Source: Flavobacteriales bacterium (GTDB lineage Bacteria; Bacteroidota; Bacteroidia; Flavobacteriales; BACL11). From it: a stretch of DNA of 22,860 nucleotides. Numbering within the stretch: position 1 is the first letter of the stretch; the number at the start of each line of letters is the position of its first letter. The position numbers and the translations under genes are program-made. Positions 1 through 8,692 of this stretch are shown in pieces. The stretch spans positions 1 to 22,860 of the forward strand of contig PAKE01000056.1 of assembly GCA_002710495.1 (NCBI GenBank), in the 5' to 3' direction. Under the pieces are notes generated by a model that searched no databases, had not been told where the DNA came from, and saw nothing but the letters and a program-made list of their open reading frames with translations.

Positions 1-276
1 ATGTATTACCATATTTTTGCTAATAAAAATAGAAAATTAATTATTTGGCTAAAAGCTGCGGAAATACAATACTTAAAGCCTGCAGATAGTTCGTTAAAAA
101 TACATTTTCAGATTACTGAAGAAGATGTAATGGAAGTGGAGAGAAATCTGAATGAAAAAGGTAAATATGAGATTTGGCATACAGTAGAAACTATTAATAA
201 AAAAGGAGTTATTTGTGCAAGAGCAAAAATGCTGGTTTATTTTAGAGATGAGGAGGAGAAAAAATTAGGGTTTTAA
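1..276 (+). CDS. DUF4442-like hotdog-fold protein, 3' end only
   Basis: This is the C-terminal part (91 codons visible) of a gene that probably begins left of the window. The residues IIWLKAAEIQYLKPA followed by an IHFQIT strand resemble the second half of DUF4442 proteins, a hotdog-fold family related to PaaI-type thioesterases, in which a W-x-K-A-A-x-I-x-F-x-x-P segment is typical. The ATG at base 1 is most likely an internal methionine, because the family is usually about 150 residues long and the visible part starts in its middle. The gene is convergent with ispF and the two stop codons share the palindrome TTAA at 273-276. Substrate and role are unknown. The family assignment is from memory of the motif and is moderate. 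Confidence 0.55.
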   Translation: MYYHIFANKNRKLIIWLKAAEIQYLKPADSSLKIHFQITEEDVMEVERNLNEKGKYEIWHTVETINKKGVICARAKMLVYFRDEEEKKLGF

Positions 277-752
277 TCCTTCTGAATTAATACAGTAGCA
301 TAAGCAGAGACGCCTTCTTCTCTACCTACAAAACTTAATCTTTCAGTAGTAGTTGCTTTTATTGATATATCTTCTGAATCAATATTCATACACGATGCAA
401 GTACTTTCTGAATTTCTGGAATATACGGACCAATTTTTGGTTTTTGCAAACAAATAGTAGAATCAATATTCCCGATAAAATATCCTCTTTCTGAAATCAT
501 ATTTACAACTTTTTTTAATAAAATTTTACTATCAATTCCTTTAAATTCTTCTGAGCTATCTGGGAAGTGCTTGCCTATATCTCCCAAATTAGAAGCACCT
601 AAAAGCGCATCACAAATAGCATGAATTAATACATCTGCATCGGAATGACCTAATCCTCCTTTTGTATGGGGGACTTTTATTCCCCCTAACCAAAAGTCTA
701 ATCCATCTTTTAATTGATGAACATCAAAACCAAAACCTACTTTAATTTTCAT
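273..752 (-). CDS. ispF: 2-C-methyl-D-erythritol 2,4-cyclodiphosphate synthase
   Basis: IspF is a cytosolic enzyme of the MEP isoprenoid pathway. It cyclises CDP-methylerythritol 2-phosphate to MEcPP and releases CMP. The 159-residue length is normal for the trimeric enzyme. The metal ligands are visible as GFDVH (D10, H12) and H44 within GHSDADVLIH, matching D8, H10 and H42 of the E. coli enzyme with a two-residue offset. The KATTTE segment near residue 132 fits the nucleotide-binding signature. The start ATG shares its A with the porV stop (TAATG on the minus strand), so translation is probably coupled to porV. No promoter of its own is seen, which makes it the last gene of a porU-porV-ispF group. 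Confidence 0.97.
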   Translation of the reverse strand: MKIKVGFGFDVHQLKDGLDFWLGGIKVPHTKGGLGHSDADVLIHAICDALLGASNLGDIGKHFPDSSEEFKGIDSKILLKKVVNMISERGYFIGNIDSTICLQKPKIGPYIPEIQKVLASCMNIDSEDISIKATTTERLSFVGREEGVSAYATVLIQKD

Positions 753-1954
753 TAGATACTCATTGCTCCTAAATCAAATACTAAAGTAAACCTCATAGTA
801 TTTGCAAGAGGATTAGTTCCTCCTATATTACTTGTGCTAATCAGATATGAGAAATCAAGAGCAAATACATTGTACTTTACTCCAGAACCAAAAGTTAAAT
901 ATTTTCTACCACCCTTAGTGTCGTGTTCATGAAAGTAACCAGCCCTTAATGCAAATTGGTTTGCATACCAATATTCCAATCCAGCTGAAATATTTATCTC
1001 TCTCATTTCCTCTCTGAAAACACTCCCCGAAACTGGATTCCCATTTTCATCAATTTCTCCAGGTGCATCTCCAAAAGATTGAAACATACCTTCTACAACA
1101 GCAACATTTGGATCTTTACCTGCAATCATCTCTCCATCATTATTATATAAAGGAGGTGATGGAACTAATAATTTATTTAGATCAAATGATAATGAGATCT
1201 CATTATAATCATCCATTTTAGTAGTTAAATCGGTTCCTAATCTTAAATTAATTGGAATAAAATCTCTAGTAATTGTTTCTGTATATGAAATTTTGTTACC
1301 AATATTAGAGATATTCATACCAAAAGATAAATCTGATTTTTTATTTGCAATAGAAATTGGTTTTGTATAAAAAGAAGAAACATCTGCAGCGAAAGATTGA
1401 CCTGCAACAGTTTCTGTACCACCTGCAGATTGCCCACCTGTTAAATTAGAGTAAATATATCTACCTGATATTGCAAGGGAAAAATTCCTAGATAATTTCC
1501 TAGAATAAGCAGATCCTATAGCCATCTCATTTGGTTTATATTGTCCTATTACATTTCCGGAAATATCAGTGAATGTAATATCACCTAAAGAAAAATACCT
1601 TAACTCATATCCAATTGCTTCATTCTCATTTAATTTGTAATAACCACCAATATACTGAAGATTAATATCTGGAACTAACTCTCTTAACCAAGGAACAATA
1701 GAAACAGAAATTCCGATATCATCTCTTGTAAAAGAAAGTTTTGCAGGATTCCAATGCATTGAAGATGCATCTGGTGTAGTTGCAACTCCAACATCACCCA
1801 TTGCTCCAGATCTAGAATCTGGAGAAATAAGTAAAAATGGAACCGCTGTTGTAATAGTATTTAGATTTCCACCCAATACTTCATCATAATTAATCTGAGC
1901 TTTCATTTGAAAAACAGATGAGATTGAAAGGAATAATAATAAACTCTTCTTCAT
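752..1954 (-). CDS. porV: Type IX secretion outer membrane protein PorV (LptO)
   Basis: PorV is an outer-membrane beta-barrel of the FadL type. In the type IX secretion system (T9SS) it collects folded cargo from the translocon and carries it to the PorU sortase. The 400-residue protein has a signal peptide (MKKSLLLFLSISSVFQMKAQ) followed by the family hallmark near residues 35-70: TAVPFLLISPDSRSGAMGD, then ASSMHWNPAKLSF. The remainder alternates short amphipathic strands typical of a barrel and ends in LVFDLGAMSI. It lies 55 bp downstream of porU on the same strand, with a TATATTTG box in the gap, so it may be read both from porU and from its own promoter. The ispF start overlaps its stop by one base. 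Confidence 0.95.
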   Translation of the reverse strand: MKKSLLLFLSISSVFQMKAQINYDEVLGGNLNTITTAVPFLLISPDSRSGAMGDVGVATTPDASSMHWNPAKLSFTRDDIGISVSIVPWLRELVPDINLQYIGGYYKLNENEAIGYELRYFSLGDITFTDISGNVIGQYKPNEMAIGSAYSRKLSRNFSLAISGRYIYSNLTGGQSAGGTETVAGQSFAADVSSFYTKPISIANKKSDLSFGMNISNIGNKISYTETITRDFIPINLRLGTDLTTKMDDYNEISLSFDLNKLLVPSPPLYNNDGEMIAGKDPNVAVVEGMFQSFGDAPGEIDENGNPVSGSVFREEMREINISAGLEYWYANQFALRAGYFHEHDTKGGRKYLTFGSGVKYNVFALDFSYLISTSNIGGTNPLANTMRFTLVFDLGAMSI

Positions 1955-1971
1955 TATAAATTGAATTTTGG

Positions 1972-1979
1972 CAAATATA
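1972..1979 (-). promoter_or_regulatory. Bacteroidota -7 box upstream of porV
   Basis: On the minus strand the sequence TATATTTG matches the Bacteroidota sigma-ABfr -7 consensus TAnnTTTG exactly and lies 17 bases upstream of the porV ATG. This predicts a leader of roughly 10-15 nt. A good -33 TTTG is not visible at the expected distance, so strength is uncertain. Confidence 0.5.
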
Positions 1980-2009
1980 CTTGTTTTATGTTGGTAGGTA
2001 ACGTGAAAT

Positions 2010-5000
2010 TTATTTCAATATTACTAATTTCTCTAATTTTTCAATAAATTCTCCGTTCATATCTTTTACTTTTAATTTATAGATATAGGTACCCCTAGCT
2101 ATATTATCCTGAAAATCATCTCTTCCGTCCCATGAAATTGGACCTACCCTAAATCCAGTATTTGTTTGTAATGAATTAATTGTTTTAACTAATTTACCCG
2201 AAACTGTAAAAATCTGTATCTGAACTTCTAAATTTTGATTTGGACGATTATGCTCAAAATAAAATGAAGTATTAGTAGTAAATGGATTCGGATAATTTAG
2301 CAAATGTTCAATCACAAAATCCTCTGTTGAAGCAACAACAAATTCTAAAGTTGCCTCTGAAGAATTATTATGTACATCCCAAACCTTAAAATCGATAGTG
2401 TGTAATCCAGGGTCCAATTCATTTAATAAATATTCAACTTTTCCTTTCTGATAATTATCTAATTCAGCTTCATAATAATCGTTTAGTATTACTTTATTGG
2501 AAGTTTCTCCATCCAAAGTAATAGTAATATCATGACCAATTCCGTTTCCTACAGTATTTATGCCAGATGAATCTTCGAGAAAAGCCAGAAATACAGGAGT
2601 TGAGTTTGTAATACTACCAGAAACAAATTGTTTATTATTCATATAAAGTTGAATTGACGGCCCCATATCATCAGGAATAATATTAGAAGAAACTCCTCCA
2701 ACAATAAAACTCTCATTCCATCCACTTGCATCAGTATTCTGTACGCTTTCTGCAGCATAATATGAGATCCTTCCAAAATCAAGATTATAATCAATATCTT
2801 TCGGAACAATAAAAGTAAAAGAAAACACTCCATTTGTAACAGATGATTTTCCTTTATAAATAATATTGTCTTGTTTCTTATAAGGCATAGGAGTAGAAGA
2901 TTGTTGACCTTGAGTAGTTGCAGTAAACTCCTTATCAAAAACTATAATATCAATCTCTCCATTAAAACTACTTACTTTTACAGAGTCCTCATCTATTATC
3001 TCTCCTTCAAAAGTAACTTTTTCAAGTGCAGATAAAGTATCTGGAATTATTGTAGTTTTGATTCCATATTCAGGATACGCCAAACTCATCATAGGATCAC
3101 CAAGCAGGGTAAATTTCTTACTATTAATTGATGTTCCGCTAAGGACTTTTGTTTGCAGGAGAATATCTCCTAATGTAGGATAGTTACCATTTGTTTTTTC
3201 AAATAAAGAATTTATAAAATTAGTGTTTAGGAAATTATTTGCATAAGAATAAACATACCTAGTGGTTGTTAAAAGAGCTACTCCACCACCATCTGGAGAT
3301 AAAATAATATGTTCTCCACCAGAAGTAAGCTCAGGGTTATCTAATCTGCCAAATTCACAAGTAGCGGTTACAAATAATGGTAATCTATCATAATTTTTCC
3401 ACTCTTGAATTTGATCTATATCTATAATTCTTTCTGATGTAAGTCCTGACTCACCACCATGACCAGTATAATTTACTATTAAAGCCCCTTTATCTATTCT
3501 TCTGTTTATAGCATTTCTACATCCCTCACTTCTAGGTCCTGCAGGAGTAGATTCTTGATTAAAAATATCTAAATAGAGTTTGTCAAAATTGTAATTATTA
3601 TAATTATCATCAATTATATCGCATAAATTATCTGATTGATCCATATGAATATTTCCATCAGTATCATCTCCATCATCTGCAATAAATGCAGCGTAATTTC
3701 TCCAACTACCCATAGATTCTTTATCATAATAATGTATAATCTTATTTACCATATTGTTTGCTTCCTGCAGTGTTTTTGCTGGCAATCTACCAATACCTAT
3801 ATCAACTAAGTCATTATTTAATTCTCCTTCATTATTATCTAAATAACCAAAATAATCATCTGTAGAATACGTATCTAAAGGACCTAAAGAATTATTGGAT
3901 TGATAAGTAATCACAAAATTTGTATTATTCGGTATTCTATCTTTTGGATCATAAGAAGCGTCACCTATAATTAATAAATACTTAAACATACGATCTGGTA
4001 AATCATACAGATATTTACAATAATCTCTGATAGCAGAGATATCTTGTTTTCCAGAAGAAAATTCATTAAATACTTGTTGAGGAGTTACAACTTTACATTT
4101 ACTACCATCTTTCTGTAAGTGGAAATCAGCAAGGTTTTGAGCTGCTGACAAGAAATCCGGATGAGACACAATTAACATCTCAACATCTACATCTCCATGA
4201 AGATTTTGATTAGGAAGATACGCTAGTAAATTTGGAGTCTTATATTCCATACCATCAAATGCAATAAATTTTTCATCAGAAAGTCCAATAGACATATTAT
4301 ATCCAAAGTTAGCAGTATTTGGAGTGTCAAAACTTAAGTCGTGATTAGTTACATTTGTAGGATCTGTAACACGCCATACTTTTAAAGAAGGAATTACATT
4401 TTCTATTATTAAACCAGAAGTCTGATTAAAACCGGAAGAAATAGTTTTCCTGAAAGTCATTTGCGAGCCAGACATAGTTAGATCCCTAAAACCACAAACT
4501 TCAATGTAATTTAACCATCCCTTATGACTAGAAGAATTTCTATTAAAATTAATGTCAATATTCAAATTATCCGAAACTGCAGAAAACTGACCACTAACAG
4601 AGGTAGTTTTTGCATAATCATCCAAAAATCCAGATACAACAACTCCAATATCAATATTCATAAATTCTGAATTATTATAATCAAAAGAAAAATTAGGAGT
4701 GGAAAATGCTCTAGAAGCAATATTTGCTTTTACATGAACTGTAGAATTATCTACAATATTTGGAGTAGAAAAAGAAAATGTTTGTGATAAATCCGCATCA
4801 AATTCTTCTCCATACCATTGCTCTCCAGATTTAATCAAATTTGTTAAATCTTCTTCATGAAATTCGTGAAAATTAAATTTATCATTATATTCTATCTCTC
4901 CTTTATTAGAATTTGTATAATCTCCAATTCTTTTGGAGTTAGCCGTACCATTTATAGTGATAAAATAATAATTAAAATCATCATATAGATGTTTGTAATG

Positions 5001-5780
5001 ATGATACTTTCCTATATAATTATCATATGGCTTCCACTGATCAACATCTTCTCCATAAAACAACAGATAATCTCCGCTTTCAAAAATTCCGTTACTATTC
5101 TTATCTACAATTTCAATAGCATTTTCTTGTAAATCCTGATGTCTAAAATCAGAATTTAACCTAGCAAGCATACCTCCTCCATTTCCATACAATCGTATGG
5201 AATTTACATTCAAATTATTAGTGTTGATTCCTAAAGTTTGTAAATCAGAAAAAGTTAGTTGAAAAACACCATTTTCACTTACTGATATTTTATACCAATC
5301 TCCATCTTTTAAAACCGAGTTTATTGTTGCTGATTTTTTCTTTATTTTATTAAAAAACCTCTTTTTATTACTCCTATAGGAAAACTTTGTAATTTTCTTG
5401 TAATTATTTTCTGTTTTAATATAAGGGAAAACTAATATTCTACTATAATAATTATTAGCTGATTTCAACACATCAGAGGAGTATATAATAGAATCTGACA
5501 CATCTAAATTACTCAATTTTATTTTCTCTATCTCTGATATAGAAGTGTATTCTATGTCAAAAAGTTCAATTTCATAATATTCGGAAGATTTAAGTTTAGT
5601 CATTCTCTGATATGAAGGCAATCCTTGATGATCTTGCAAATATGTTGAATTCTCAAATGTTTCTAATTTTACTCCATTCTCATCCGTACTAATCCAATTT
5701 AAAAAAATAGTGTTTTGAGAATAACTAACAATTGAGATGAAAATAACCAAATTAAGAAGATATATCTTTTTAAAATTCAT
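2010..5780 (-). CDS. porU: Type IX secretion C-terminal signal peptidase/sortase PorU
   Basis: PorU is the cell-surface gingipain-like (C25) cysteine protease of the T9SS. It removes the C-terminal signal of cargo and attaches cargo to an anionic lipopolysaccharide. The 1256-residue protein has a signal peptide (residues 1 to about 21, ending SYSQ), an N-terminal beta-rich region, and a C25 domain at about 530-900. The catalytic pair is visible: H774 in NYTGHGGES and C808 in VTATCEFGRL, 34 residues apart, close to the 33-residue spacing in gingipains. A C-terminal domain of about 95 residues (from NYPNPFTTN near 1160) has the WDGRDDFQDNIARGTYIYKL FlgD-like pattern; PorU is known to keep this domain uncleaved. 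It is divergent from the PorP/gldJ pair. The start is set by the signal peptide. Confidence 0.96.
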   Translation of the reverse strand: MNFKKIYLLNLVIFISIVSYSQNTIFLNWISTDENGVKLETFENSTYLQDHQGLPSYQRMTKLKSSEYYEIELFDIEYTSISEIEKIKLSNLDVSDSIIYSSDVLKSANNYYSRILVFPYIKTENNYKKITKFSYRSNKKRFFNKIKKKSATINSVLKDGDWYKISVSENGVFQLTFSDLQTLGINTNNLNVNSIRLYGNGGGMLARLNSDFRHQDLQENAIEIVDKNSNGIFESGDYLLFYGEDVDQWKPYDNYIGKYHHYKHLYDDFNYYFITINGTANSKRIGDYTNSNKGEIEYNDKFNFHEFHEEDLTNLIKSGEQWYGEEFDADLSQTFSFSTPNIVDNSTVHVKANIASRAFSTPNFSFDYNNSEFMNIDIGVVVSGFLDDYAKTTSVSGQFSAVSDNLNIDINFNRNSSSHKGWLNYIEVCGFRDLTMSGSQMTFRKTISSGFNQTSGLIIENVIPSLKVWRVTDPTNVTNHDLSFDTPNTANFGYNMSIGLSDEKFIAFDGMEYKTPNLLAYLPNQNLHGDVDVEMLIVSHPDFLSAAQNLADFHLQKDGSKCKVVTPQQVFNEFSSGKQDISAIRDYCKYLYDLPDRMFKYLLIIGDASYDPKDRIPNNTNFVITYQSNNSLGPLDTYSTDDYFGYLDNNEGELNNDLVDIGIGRLPAKTLQEANNMVNKIIHYYDKESMGSWRNYAAFIADDGDDTDGNIHMDQSDNLCDIIDDNYNNYNFDKLYLDIFNQESTPAGPRSEGCRNAINRRIDKGALIVNYTGHGGESGLTSERIIDIDQIQEWKNYDRLPLFVTATCEFGRLDNPELTSGGEHIILSPDGGGVALLTTTRYVYSYANNFLNTNFINSLFEKTNGNYPTLGDILLQTKVLSGTSINSKKFTLLGDPMMSLAYPEYGIKTTIIPDTLSALEKVTFEGEIIDEDSVKVSSFNGEIDIIVFDKEFTATTQGQQSSTPMPYKKQDNIIYKGKSSVTNGVFSFTFIVPKDIDYNLDFGRISYYAAESVQNTDASGWNESFIVGGVSSNIIPDDMGPSIQLYMNNKQFVSGSITNSTPVFLAFLEDSSGINTVGNGIGHDITITLDGETSNKVILNDYYEAELDNYQKGKVEYLLNELDPGLHTIDFKVWDVHNNSSEATLEFVVASTEDFVIEHLLNYPNPFTTNTSFYFEHNRPNQNLEVQIQIFTVSGKLVKTINSLQTNTGFRVGPISWDGRDDFQDNIARGTYIYKLKVKDMNGEFIEKLEKLVILK

Positions 5781-5784
5781 AAAA

Positions 5785-5792
5785 CAAAAGTA
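5785..5792 (-). promoter_or_regulatory. -7 box directly upstream of porU
   Basis: On the minus strand TACTTTTG fits TAnnTTTG and ends only four bases before the porU ATG. If it is used, transcription would begin at or next to the start codon, giving a leaderless or nearly leaderless mRNA. No clear -33 element is seen. Confidence 0.4.
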
Positions 5793-5874
5793 AGGATTTA
5801 TTAATTTATGAATAGGATAACGACAAATAAAAAGAAAAATTATATCTAGTTCTTTTAGTAATAAATAAAATTCA

Positions 5875-5882
5875 TATCTTTG
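5875..5882 (+). promoter_or_regulatory. -7 box upstream of the PorP/SprF gene
   Basis: TATCTTTG matches TAnnTTTG and lies 29 bases before the ATG at 5912, predicting a leader of about 20-25 nt. The -33 position holds only a T-rich TTCTTTT (about 5850-5856). Together with the porU box it makes the 131-bp intergenic region a divergent T9SS promoter region. Confidence 0.55.
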
Positions 5883-5911
5883 TAAAATTCAAATAAAGAA
5901 GAAGACACTAT

Positions 5912-6901
5912 ATGAAGAACAATATATTAAAGTCATTCCTACTGTCATTTACACTGGTTTTACTAGGTAATAACGCTTATGGACAGGACCCTGCATTTAG
6001 TCAATTTTACTCTAATCCATTATACTTAAATCCGGCATTTGCAGGAGCATATAATAACGGATGTCCAACTACAAACTTAAATTATAGAGATCAATGGCCT
6101 GGAATCGGAAGAACTTATGTTACTTATTCCGCTTCATACGACCAACACGTAGATGCTCTAGGAGGAGGAATTGGTATTTTAATTCATCAAGATCAAGCTG
6201 GTTCTGGGAACCTAAACACCTTAAATGCTTCACTTATCTACTCATATCTACTTGAAGTAAATAGAGATTTGACATTCAAAGTAGGTTTTGAAACCTCGTA
6301 TAAGTCATTAGGTCTAGATTGGGGGAATCTTACTTTCGGAGATCAGATTGATCCAACATATGGTTTTATTTATACAACACAGGAAGATATTGTTAATAAC
6401 CCAAATCATGTTGACTATCCTGATTTCTCAACAGGTCTTTTAGCTTACACTGAAAAAATGTACTTTGGTTTTTCAGCTCATCACCTTACTCAACCAAACC
6501 AAGGATTTATTAGTGTAAGTAATTTACCAACAAAATACACTGCCCATATTGGAGGTAAGTGGCCACTTAGCCGATACAAAAATGACATTATAACTATCTC
6601 ACCTAACTTTTTATACCAAAGACAACAAGAATTTCAACAATTTAACTATGGGGTTTATATAAATAGAGGACCTATAGTTGGTGGATTATGGGCTAGAAAT
6701 AGTTTAGAAAACTTTGATTCATTTATATTAATGTTTGGTTTAATACAAGACGCATTCAAGTTTGGGTATAGTTATGATATTACAGTAAGTAATTTAAGAA
6801 ATAGCAATACACTAGGAGCTCACGAATTATCATTTACTCTGTACATGCCATGCAAAACCAGAAGTAAATCATTTAACACAATAAGCTGTCCACAATTTTA
6901 G
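5912..6901 (+). CDS. Type IX secretion membrane protein, PorP/SprF family
   Basis: This is an outer-membrane beta-barrel of the PorP/SprF family, which act as anchors or accessory barrels of the T9SS; some members serve a particular adhesin encoded next to them. The 329-residue protein has a signal peptide (residues 1-24, ending NNAYGQ), then the family hallmark DPAFSQFYSNPLYLNPAFAGA. Further typical parts are NYRDQWPG, SYDQHVDALGGGIG and the late YSYDITVSNL...GAHELSFTLYMP. It ends in CPQF, like many family members, at the only normally placed TAG stop of the window. gldJ follows after 35 bp, so the two are likely cotranscribed. No large adhesin gene is adjacent, so a general T9SS role like that of PorP beside PorK in Porphyromonas is plausible but inferred. 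Confidence 0.93.
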   Translation: MKNNILKSFLLSFTLVLLGNNAYGQDPAFSQFYSNPLYLNPAFAGAYNNGCPTTNLNYRDQWPGIGRTYVTYSASYDQHVDALGGGIGILIHQDQAGSGNLNTLNASLIYSYLLEVNRDLTFKVGFETSYKSLGLDWGNLTFGDQIDPTYGFIYTTQEDIVNNPNHVDYPDFSTGLLAYTEKMYFGFSAHHLTQPNQGFISVSNLPTKYTAHIGGKWPLSRYKNDIITISPNFLYQRQQEFQQFNYGVYINRGPIVGGLWARNSLENFDSFILMFGLIQDAFKFGYSYDITVSNLRNSNTLGAHELSFTLYMPCKTRSKSFNTISCPQF

Positions 6902-6936
6902 TTATATAAAACCAAAAAAAGTAAAAAATTAGAAAA

Positions 6937-8637
6937 ATGATAAATAAAAACACCATATTAATAGGAATTTTAAGCGTTCTCATTATATCTTCATGTTCGA
7001 AATCTTCATCTACTAAAAGTAGTAAAGAGTCTTCTACAACAGGTTGGAAATATAATGATCGGAAACAAGGTGGTTTTGATGTTGTTAAAAAGTCGGAACA
7101 GATACCAGGTCCTGGATTAATGTTTGTTGAAGGAGGTAGATTAACAATGGGAAGAGTTGATGAAGATGTTATGTCTGAATGGAACAATATCTCAAAAACT
7201 GTAACTGTTTCTTCCTTCTACATTGATGAAACTGAAGTTAGAAACCTTGACTATGTAGAATACCTTGAATGGATAAAGAAACATTATGTATATGAAAATA
7301 GTCCATTCTTTACAGGGACTGGAAGATCTGAAATTTACAGAAAAGCTCTTCCAGACACTTTAGTATGGAGAGATAAATTAGGTGAAAATGAAATGTTCGT
7401 TAACAACTATTTAAGAAATCCATCATACAGAGAATATCCTGTTGTTGGGGTTAGCTGGGAACAAGCAAATAATTACTGTATCTGGAGAACAGATAGAGTA
7501 AATGAAAGAATTTTAATTGATCAAGGTTTAATAATGGAAGTAACTCATCCAGACAGAGAAGGAATTGAAGTTCCATTTACTACAGATGGATATCTACAAG
7601 GTTCTGAAGATTACTTAGCTTATTTTGTAACAGAAAAACAAAAATCTAAGTTAGACAACCTAAAAGTATTAAAAGATGATGATGAAGGAAGATATACTAA
7701 TATGGAAGATGGAATACTATTACCAAATTACAGGCTTCCTACTGAAGCGGAATGGGAACATGCTGCCTTAGGTTATGTTGGGAATAATATAGGTGATAAT
7801 CATAACGAAAGAAAAATTTATCCTTGGAATGGTTCAGGATTAAGAAATAACACTAAGCAAAATCAAGGAAAAATGATGGCAAACTTTAAAAGAGGAAGAG
7901 GAGACAATATGGGAGTTGCTGGAAGTCTTAATGATGAAGCTGATATTACAGCTCCTGTTAGATCTTACTGGCCAAATGACTATGGATTGTATAATATGGC
8001 AGGAAATGTTTCTGAATGGGTAGCTGATGTCTATAGGCCTATTACTGAACAAAATAGTACTGCAGATCACAGACCATTTAGAGGAAATGTATATACTACT
8101 CAGAAAAAAAACCAAGATGCTAGTCCTGGAGAAAATCCTTATATCATTAATGATAGTACAGGTCATATAGAACAAACTGACTACAAATTAGAAGCAGATA
8201 ACATTTATAGAAGAAATTATAAAAAAGCTGATAATATTAATTATTTAGATGGTGATATTGAATCTCAAATGGGGAGTACTACTAAAGACGTTGATGAAAA
8301 TAGCGATGAGGATAAATCAACAATAAATATTGACAAAAGAAATAAAGGACAAGATGATGATGGAAATATTCAAAATATCAGAAATACCGGTAACAGTAAT
8401 GAAATGTATAGCTATGGCGAAACTACATTAATATCTGACAAAGCTAGAGTGTATAAAGGTGGTTCTTGGAAAGATAGAGCTTATTGGCTAAATCCTGGAA
8501 CAAGAAGATTCCTAGATGAAACTCTAGCGTCTGACTGTATCGGTTTTAGATGTGCCATGGATCGAGTTGGGCCGCCTCAATCCGATTTAAAACAAAATAA
8601 AAGAAGAGAGGTGGATTATAGTAAAGCAAAACAATAA
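6937..8637 (+). CDS. gldJ: Gliding motility/T9SS lipoprotein GldJ
   Basis: GldJ is an outer-membrane lipoprotein needed for gliding and for stability of the GldK/T9SS ring components. The 566-residue length matches GldJ (about 560) better than GldK. The lipobox is IISSC with C20 as the acylated residue. A formylglycine-generating-enzyme-like (sulfatase-modifying factor) domain runs from about 58 (GPGLMFVEGGRLTMG) to 540 (CIGFRCA, C534 and C539). It contains RLPTEAEWEHAA and NMAGNVSEWVADVY, and a low-complexity, Asn/Asp-rich insert at about 370-480. The segment where true enzymes carry the catalytic cysteine pair reads YWLNPGTRRF, so this is probably a structural pseudoenzyme, as known for the family. 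It follows the PorP-type gene and is closed by a strong terminator. Confidence 0.95.
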   Translation: MINKNTILIGILSVLIISSCSKSSSTKSSKESSTTGWKYNDRKQGGFDVVKKSEQIPGPGLMFVEGGRLTMGRVDEDVMSEWNNISKTVTVSSFYIDETEVRNLDYVEYLEWIKKHYVYENSPFFTGTGRSEIYRKALPDTLVWRDKLGENEMFVNNYLRNPSYREYPVVGVSWEQANNYCIWRTDRVNERILIDQGLIMEVTHPDREGIEVPFTTDGYLQGSEDYLAYFVTEKQKSKLDNLKVLKDDDEGRYTNMEDGILLPNYRLPTEAEWEHAALGYVGNNIGDNHNERKIYPWNGSGLRNNTKQNQGKMMANFKRGRGDNMGVAGSLNDEADITAPVRSYWPNDYGLYNMAGNVSEWVADVYRPITEQNSTADHRPFRGNVYTTQKKNQDASPGENPYIINDSTGHIEQTDYKLEADNIYRRNYKKADNINYLDGDIESQMGSTTKDVDENSDEDKSTINIDKRNKGQDDDGNIQNIRNTGNSNEMYSYGETTLISDKARVYKGGSWKDRAYWLNPGTRRFLDETLASDCIGFRCAMDRVGPPQSDLKQNKRREVDYSKAKQ

Positions 8638-8658
8638 TCAAATAAATATCTAAAATGT

Positions 8659-8687
8659 AAAACCCCTTAATTGGGGTTTTCTTTTTT
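8659..8687 (+). terminator. Rho-independent terminator after gldJ
   Basis: A stem of AAAACCCC (8659-8666) and GGGGTTTT (8673-8680) encloses a six-base loop and is followed by C and six T. It lies 21 bases after the gldJ stop and ends 5 bases before the murF start codon. The opposite orientation lacks a good T run, so it appears to act on plus-strand transcription. Confidence 0.9.
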
Positions 8688-8692
8688 ATAGT

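Noticed and set aside
2639..2938. Out-of-frame open stretches within genes, on either strand, such as those inside porU, gldJ, the acyl-CoA dehydrogenase, the amino acid dehydrogenase, nhaD and the TonB-like gene.
   Set aside because: All lie within clearly coding regions of well-recognised families, show low-complexity composition, and have no family features or start signals.
6899..6940. The PorP/SprF gene ends in TAG, and the frame stays open 12 more codons to a TGA overlapping the gldJ start as ATGA, which looked like a readthrough extension parallel to the amber codon in the export gene.
   Set aside because: The protein ending CPQF is typical for the family, and the extension (LYKTKKSKKLEK) is just A-rich spacer sequence. 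TAG is most likely a true stop here.
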